Source of the DNA: Glutinoglossum americanum
Taxonomy: Eukaryota; Ascomycota; Geoglossomycetes; Geoglossales; Geoglossaceae
DNA: 64,000 bases
Direction of reading: 5' to 3'
Assembly (NCBI GenBank): GCA_020080175.1
Contig: JAGHQL010000021.1
Coordinates: 62,001-126,000, forward strand
Under the pieces are notes generated by a model. The model saw only the letters and a program-made list of their open reading frames with translations, was not told the origin of the DNA and did no database searches. Numbering within the stretch: position 1 is the first letter of the stretch; the number at the start of each line of letters is the position of its first letter. A program made the translations under genes and the position numbers. Positions 58,474 through 64,000 of the stretch are shown in pieces.

Positions 58474-58943
58474 AGCTATAGCTCCAGAGACAACTCAGAG
58501 AAAAGGATAAACTCTAGGCTGATTATAAGAGAGGAACGCTTTTGGGAAGAATAAGAGAAAAGGAAGACTAGGAGGGTGATTGTGTTGGAGAGTTGGACAA
58601 TATAGAGGTTTTTCGGCTTCTTGGATTTTGGAGGGAGGCGCTCCGGCCGACTTGCCGAGGCATGTTTGGAACCCATTATATCATCGGAATGGTCCATTTT
58701 TCACATGGTAATTAAGTCCTTCCGCCGCAGAAAAGAAATCACGAACGGGGGTCAAAGAAAGAAGCTAATACAGATCGAGCAATTACGTGTTTCTCCATGT
58801 ATCAATGTATCTTGTACCCTGTGGATTATAGCGATCCCGATCAGCCAAAATATCATCTCGGGAAGCGTTCCGGTTCTGTGTAACGATGTGAAAAACATGC
58901 CAGGAGCCGCTAGCCGCTATGGCTTCCACAACTCGCTGTCAAG
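58474..58943. promoter_or_regulatory. Shared divergent upstream region of fox2 and tda10
   Basis: 470 bases between the two start codons. No fatty-acid response element could be placed with confidence by eye. No coding frame is believed. Confidence 0.35.
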
Positions 58944-60181
58944 ATGCCAAAGATAGTCGATGATAAGTCCGATCACTGCATCTCGTTCATCCTCGAGCAG
59001 TTGCAGGCTCATCGACAGGAAACTTATGAGTCTTATGTGGACCCACCGCCTTTGTTCCTGGGCATAAACGGTGTGCAAGGCGTCGGGAAAACTACGCTGG
59101 TATGACAAGAATTTAACGTGGATCTTGACAACCCGCGTGAAACTTCTGAAGCTGGAAAATTGTTGACAGGATGAGTTTACGCTCATTAATGGCTATTCCA
59201 GGTGTCAGCCATTGCCACAATCCTCCTCTCCCCTCCTCATTGCCTCCCCACCGTTGTACTCTCAATCGATGACCTCTACCTTACCCACGCCTCTCAGGTG
59301 CTCCTGGCCTCTTCCAACCCCCTAAACCCTCTCGTACAACACCGCGGTGAACCCGGCACTCACGATATCGCGCTCGGTCTATCTCTCTTCAGCGCCCTAA
59401 AAGCCCACCAACGTGTAAAGATTCCAGCCTATGATAAATCTGCGTTTAGCGGTCAGGGTGACCGCACAGATGAACGCGCGTGGGAGGAGGTTAATGTTCC
59501 TGGCAACATGGCCAAAATTCAGGTCGTCATTTTCGAGGGGTGGTGCGTAGGGTTTCGGGCGGCTGGGACTGAGGAACTGAGACAGAAGTGGGAGGACGCT
59601 GGAAGATGCCAAATAGGGACATTGTGGAAACACAGATTAGTGGACTTGGAATTCGTTAATGATAGGCTTAGAGAGTACGATTTGTTGACTGAGTATGCCA
59701 TTGCAAGTCAATGACAAAGTGGTTACGATGTTGACACTTTTTTCCCTGGCAGCTCCCTGGATGCGCTCATTCATATGTAAGGCCACACATATCCCCCAAG
59801 GCTTCAATAACCGGTGACTCCTAACAAAATCTCCCGCAGCGACGCAGAAAATACCCAGTATGTCTATGACTGGCGGCGAGAACAGGAGGCCGCACTGCGA
59901 GCTGGCAAGGGAGCCGGTATGACTGACGAGCAAGTAATCAAGTTCGTAGATGGCTGTGCGTGCAATCCATAAAGCTCTTAATCCCCTCTTATGGCATTTC
60001 AAAGAGGGAAGCCTAGCAAAAGGCGCTGTTCTCTTCGCCACTGATAAGCAAATCTACAGATTATCCGGCATATGAGCTCTTTTCTGACGCATTGCGCAGA
60101 GGAGTGTTTGAGGGCAAAGGGAAGCAACTAAGGATAATAGTAGGAAAAGACAGGAGAGCCAACCAGATAATCAAACTTTGA
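58944..60181 (+). CDS. tda10: P-loop kinase Tda10 (glycerate kinase-like)
   Basis: Member of the ATP-binding kinase family of yeast Tda10 and plant D-glycerate 3-kinase; the fungal substrate is not settled. The start at 58944 gives MPKIVDDKSDHCISFILEQL. The Walker A motif GINGVQGVGKTTL ends exon 1. Across an intron the frame continues SAIATILLSP, then VLSIDDLYLTHASQ (Walker B-like), HRGEPGTHDIALGLSLFSAL, IPAYDKSAFSGQGDR, VVIFEGWCVGFRA and RLVDLEFVNDRLREYDLLTE. Short exons then give SLDALIHI and DAENTQYVYDWRREQEAALR with GAGMTDEQVIKFVDG. The last exon joins as YYPAYELFSDALRRGVFEGK and ends NQIIKL. Conserved aspartates and the FVDGYYPAYEL block match the family. About 290 residues. Confidence 0.93.
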
Positions 60182-60513
60182 AATACCTGCTTTGGCTGCC
60201 TTGCGTAATGGTAGGTTATAAATGGCTCTCTTGGGCAGTGCAGTGGGTTGGTAGAATCACTGTTTGTAGATATCTATGAAGCTGGGGATCTCGCATGGTA
60301 GTGTCGGGCAATCATCGAGCACCTATACAGATGACTGACACATCTGGCATCTCAACAATATTTGTCTCTCCCGCCTGCTATCCAAATATAAAGCACACAT
60401 CCGCTGAAGCGTCCGCCACTGGATTTCCATCTCATCGACACAGCCCTCAGCACAAGTTCCCCCTTGGTGAATTCGATAAACAAACCAGTCCCATTTACAG
60501 CCCCTTAATCACC
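60182..60513. other. Convergent intergenic region between tda10 and bbc1
   Basis: About 330 bases between two 3' ends. Nothing recognisable was seen. Confidence 0.5.
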
Positions 60514-63500
60514 CTAGCCCTGCGCCCCCCAGCCCACCCACGACCTTCCCATAACTCTCCATACTTTCACTTCACCACTTCTCAAGTCACCCAACTTAAA
60601 ACTCTCTATCTTGACTTTTTTGCTTTCGCGGCCTTGCTCCCATGCCCGCACTTTCTTCTTCGTGCCATCCCAATCCACAACAATACCCACATGGTCCGGT
60701 TTGCCGACCTCTATGTTGTACTTTTGATGCATTGGCCCGCGATGGCCCTGGAATTTGGCATTGCGTAGGGTAATTATATCACCCGCGCGTATCTCGTCGA
60801 ACTGCTGAAATGACGCGTTGGCGAGATTGGCATAGACAAGAGCGCCATACGCACGTACACCAACAGGATAAAGCACATCGGGGATCTGTTTGAGTAACTC
60901 AAGGACAAGGGTGTGAGGCTCACTGTTGCCAACTACGGTATTTTGTTTCGCTACAACAGCTTCAGATATCTGTTGGCCGAAGCGAGTATGAGCTTCTTCC
61001 AGCAGATCCTGCCTGAGCGTCGAAGGCGGCGATTCGTGTCGCTGGCGTAGGACTACATCGGCCGGGTTCCGAGCATCATACTGCGCTGTTATCACGGTCT
61101 GGGAGTAGTCGTGGAAAATTACATAGACGTCCTTAGAAATAGTAACTTTTCCCCCATGAGAAGTGTTGGATTCTTCGATTTCGTATAGAATATCTCTCCG
61201 ATTCTGCAGCGCCGGAGGAGGAGTATTTGCTTGCGTCCACCAATAGCTACTCTCTCCCAAATCGATATCGCTCGCAATATATCCACGTTCCCCAGATGTT
61301 CGACTTTGCTCCATTGATCGCCTAGCGGTAGGCGGCACTCGCTGAATCTCTAATGGCTGGCTAGATGCAGGTGCCGGTGCCCTAGGTGCTGAGACCGACG
61401 GAGGCGGAGGGTGGGGTCTTTCCTGTCGTGGTGGTGGTTGCTGCGATTGCCGGGGGCGAGGGGCAGAGTATAGATCGTCTTCATCTTCAGGCTCAGCCGT
61501 AGGAGCCTGCAGAAAAGTGGGCACAGGGCCGCTTTGGCTAGATGTAGTGTACCGATAAGGGTCATACTCATCATCTCTATCAGCAGCTTGCAGCTCCCTT
61601 GGCGAAGGGATAGGAGGAGGCGCAGCTCGAGGCATATCCACCGATTGCCTATTGGGCTTGGGAGGTTGTGATGGCGGAGGTGGTGGCACAGCCCGCGGGG
61701 CAGAAGTATGCGGTATAGGTGGTGGAACATTGGAAGGAGGAATGGCTGGAGATCGATTTGAATTCTCTTCAGCAGTACTGTCATCGTAGCTCGATTCTCG
61801 TTCGTGGGCTTTCAAGGCGTCCTTGTGAGTAGCACCCGCGGCGATATCTGTGTCGTAATCTCCCTCATACTCCGTCACCTCCTCTTCGCTCTCATTTGGT
61901 GCTGTGTGCTTCGGGGTCAAAGCCGTCATCGTCTTATCATCTACAGTAGACCTCCGGCGGGGAGGCGCTCCTGATGGAGGCGGGGGAGGGGGAGGTCGCG
62001 TCTGGGACGCCGAAGAGGCTCCTGGGCTTGCCATCGGAACAGGCGGTATCTTGCTGTGTCGCCTAGTAGCGCCAGGGGTTGTGGGAGACGTAGGTGATGT
62101 TGGATTGGTACTGAAATAAGATGCTCGTTTGCCTTCAGGGGACCCTGAATTCTCGGCCGAATCAGGTCTACTCGGAATAGGTAGGGTACCAGCTCGTAGC
62201 AGTGGCGGCGGAGCTCGAGTTTCAGGGCCAGAGTCGGTAGGAGTACTGATCGACTGTCCCTTAGTGTATAGAGACATTTCGTCATCAGATTCCGATCCCG
62301 CACTAGGCGAAAGAGGCCTAGTTGGTGTTGGTGGAGGGAGCGGACGGGCTAAGTGAATATTTCTTAGTTGCATTTCTTATTGTTCTTAATAAGATACTCA
62401 CCTTCAACAGGTGGTGGGGGAGGCGCACCCCTTTCTATAGGCACAGGTGGAGGTGGAGGGACTGGTCGTTCTACTATACCAATAAGCTATACACTCCGAT
62501 GTCGTCAATGATCTTTGAACAGAGTATACGAGTGGCTTACCTTGAGGTGGAGGCGGACCTCTCTCTTCAACTCGAGGTGGGATAGACGGCACATCCCTCT
62601 TCACACCTTCCGTGTCTGGAACTCCAGCTATGTGTCTCTCTGCATCGAGAAGCGGCGATGGTTTTTCACCATTTTCCACCACAGCCAAGCGGTTTTCCAG
62701 ATGTTCCGGACTTCTTGGCTTAGGCTGTAGGCCGGGGAGTGCCATCGCTACCGTAAAAGCGTGTGCCTGGGGGGATCCAGGAATTGCATCATCAGGGTCA
62801 CCAGTCCCTCTTTTCTTCTTTTTCGCCCCGCCGGCAGGTATAGGAGGTACTCCGCCCGGGGGTCCAAACATCCCGTGCATACCCATCCCTCCACTCATTT
62901 TGGCCATCCGTTCTCGGATCTCCATTCTCCGCCTGATTTCTGGGTCTATTTCTTCTTCTTCGTCTTCCTCCTCGTCTCCATTACTCTCATTGTCCCCAAC
63001 CACCATTCCATGGCCGGGTGGTCTAGGGGCCTTCGCACCGGGAGCGGGAGCTCTAGACTGTTCGTCGCTGTCATCTCGACCTGTAGATGTTTCACCTATA
63101 TCTTCTCCGGCACCAGATTGATCTGCATCATCTGCATCACTCGTAACGCCTCTTGCGACGGCGGCTGGAACATCCGTTTGAGATTGCTCTCTTGACGGTT
63201 TGCGCCTGGTGGACGATCTTCCCAAGGCAGAACCCTCCTCCCGACTGCTTTCTAGAGATCTCTTAACAGCAGTCTCAGCGCTGTCTACCTTTTCCAAATC
63301 TGCGTCTCCTGCGTCAGCTTGGTCTTCAGCGCCTTCGTGAGATTCTACGCGCTTTTTCGGCGGCCGCTTAGGTTTCTCTTTTTTGAGTGCAGCTTCAGCG
63401 TGGCGAGCTGCCTGTTCAAGCTGCTGCTTTTGCAATAGTGCGATTCTTTCCTTTAAGCTCGTAGGCTTGGGTTGGTCTTCGCCATCGCCTATATTCTGGG

Positions 63501-64000
63501 CTGGCATCACTGGTAAAGCCTTATCTGCATGTTCATCATCCTGCGATGCCCTGTTGGCAGTACCTGGATCCTCCTCCCGGCGATACACCTTCTGTGGCGG
63601 GGGCTCACGAGGGATCGGAACGTATGAATTCTTACTCGGAGGAGGAGCAACAAAAGGTTTCTTGATGAAACCTGAACTGCCTGAGCTCAACCCTCCAGGC
63701 TTGAAAGGCGCAACTGGGGGGGCTGCAGGCTTATTAAATGCAGCGATACGGTCACGGAATGAGCTACCGCCAGCCTTTTCAGCAGGTGTCGTAGAAGAAA
63801 CCCCTTTACCAGTTCCAGATGACTGTTTCGGCGAGCCTTTGTTTGCCGATACACCTCCTTGTATGTCCCTTGGCATCTGGGTCAGATCAGCAGATATGGC
63901 AGACTTCGGTGAGAGAGGCTGATCGACCTTCCCCGGATTCGATCCTATTTTGACACTCTGAGACGCCGATTTCGAAGGTACTATTTCTTTCGCAGCTGCC
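60514..64000 (-). CDS. bbc1: Actin-patch protein Bbc1/Mti1, 5' part outside the window
   Basis: Bbc1 (Mti1) sits at endocytic actin patches, binds type I myosin and Las17/WASP and tunes Arp2/3 activity. The gene enters from the right edge on the minus strand, so the N-terminal SH3 domain expected for the family is not in view. What is seen is a long disordered region with FRDRIAAFNKPAAPPVAPFK, SLKERIALLQKQQLEQAARH, an acidic run and EIDPEIRRRMEIRERMAKMS, then many poly-Pro stretches (PPPPPP, PPIPAGG) of the kind that bind SH3 and profilin. Short introns fall near 62.37-62.40 and 62.47-62.54 kb. The conserved C-terminal domain begins SSYWWTQANTPPPALQNRRD and continues VIFHDYSQTVITAQYDARNP, FDEIRAGDIITLRNAKFQGH and KPDHVGIVVDWDGTKKKVRA, ending WVGWGAQG. 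More than 1100 residues are visible. Confidence 0.93.

Noticed and set aside
49118-60181. A metabolic gene cluster linking the NmrA-like gene, fox2 and tda10
   Set aside because: The genes are separated by the 5 kb gene-poor region, have unrelated core roles, and no tailoring enzymes, transporter or cluster regulator is present.

Overview
This window reads as nuclear DNA of a filamentous ascomycete (Pezizomycotina). The genes are compact but split by many short GT-AG introns, mostly about 55-115 bases. The best-recognised proteins (GPI ethanolamine-phosphate transferase Mcd4, N-acetylglutamate synthase, a two-PAS-domain protein, a Gvp36-like BAR protein, Bem1, Bbc1/Mti1 and the peroxisomal multifunctional enzyme Fox2) look most like their filamentous-ascomycete counterparts. 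I cannot name the species. All homology statements come from recognising sequence by eye; no search was run.

Layout. 0.8-8.6 kb, minus strand: mcd4, thymidylate synthase and an EED/ESC-type WD40 protein (a PRC2 subunit). 9.5-11.3 kb, plus: a conserved fungal PAS-domain protein. 12.5-20.4 kb, minus: a BAR-domain protein, mitochondrial N-acetylglutamate synthase and the gamma-tubulin complex protein Spc97/GCP2. 20.7-21.7 kb, plus: proteasome subunit alpha5, divergent from spc97. 22.6-27.0 kb, minus: a Yrb2/RanBP3-type Ran-binding protein and a Yip4/YIPF6 protein. 27.3-27.8 kb, plus: erg28. 28.8-45.1 kb, minus: gal7, an R3H-associated protein, an intracellular LysM protein, a Cuz1/ZFAND1 zinc-finger protein, bem1, thp3 and the monopolin subunit pcs1/csm1. 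45.6-47.1 kb, plus: the AAA ATPase msp1. 49.1-50.0 kb, minus: an NmrA-like reductase. 50.0-55.2 kb: a stretch of about 5 kb with no convincing gene, carrying two families of tandem repeats and a perfect hairpin. 55.2-58.5 kb, minus: fox2. 58.9-60.2 kb, plus: the P-loop kinase tda10. 60.5 kb to the window end, minus: bbc1, with its 5' end outside the window.

Most genes are core functions: GPI anchors, dTMP and arginine synthesis, proteasome, microtubule nucleation, nuclear transport, Golgi traffic, ergosterol, galactose, polarity and actin, chromosome segregation, membrane-protein quality control and peroxisomal beta-oxidation. They are not an operon or cluster with one shared task. Five gene pairs are divergent with short shared upstream regions. 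I found no convincing novel multi-gene system, CRISPR array, tRNA, rRNA or intact transposon. The most unexplained DNA is the repeat-bearing region at 50-55 kb. Other points of interest are a 13-base microexon in the proteasome gene, several very short first coding exons, a non-canonical QKL C-terminus on Fox2, and the presence of a PRC2 component.
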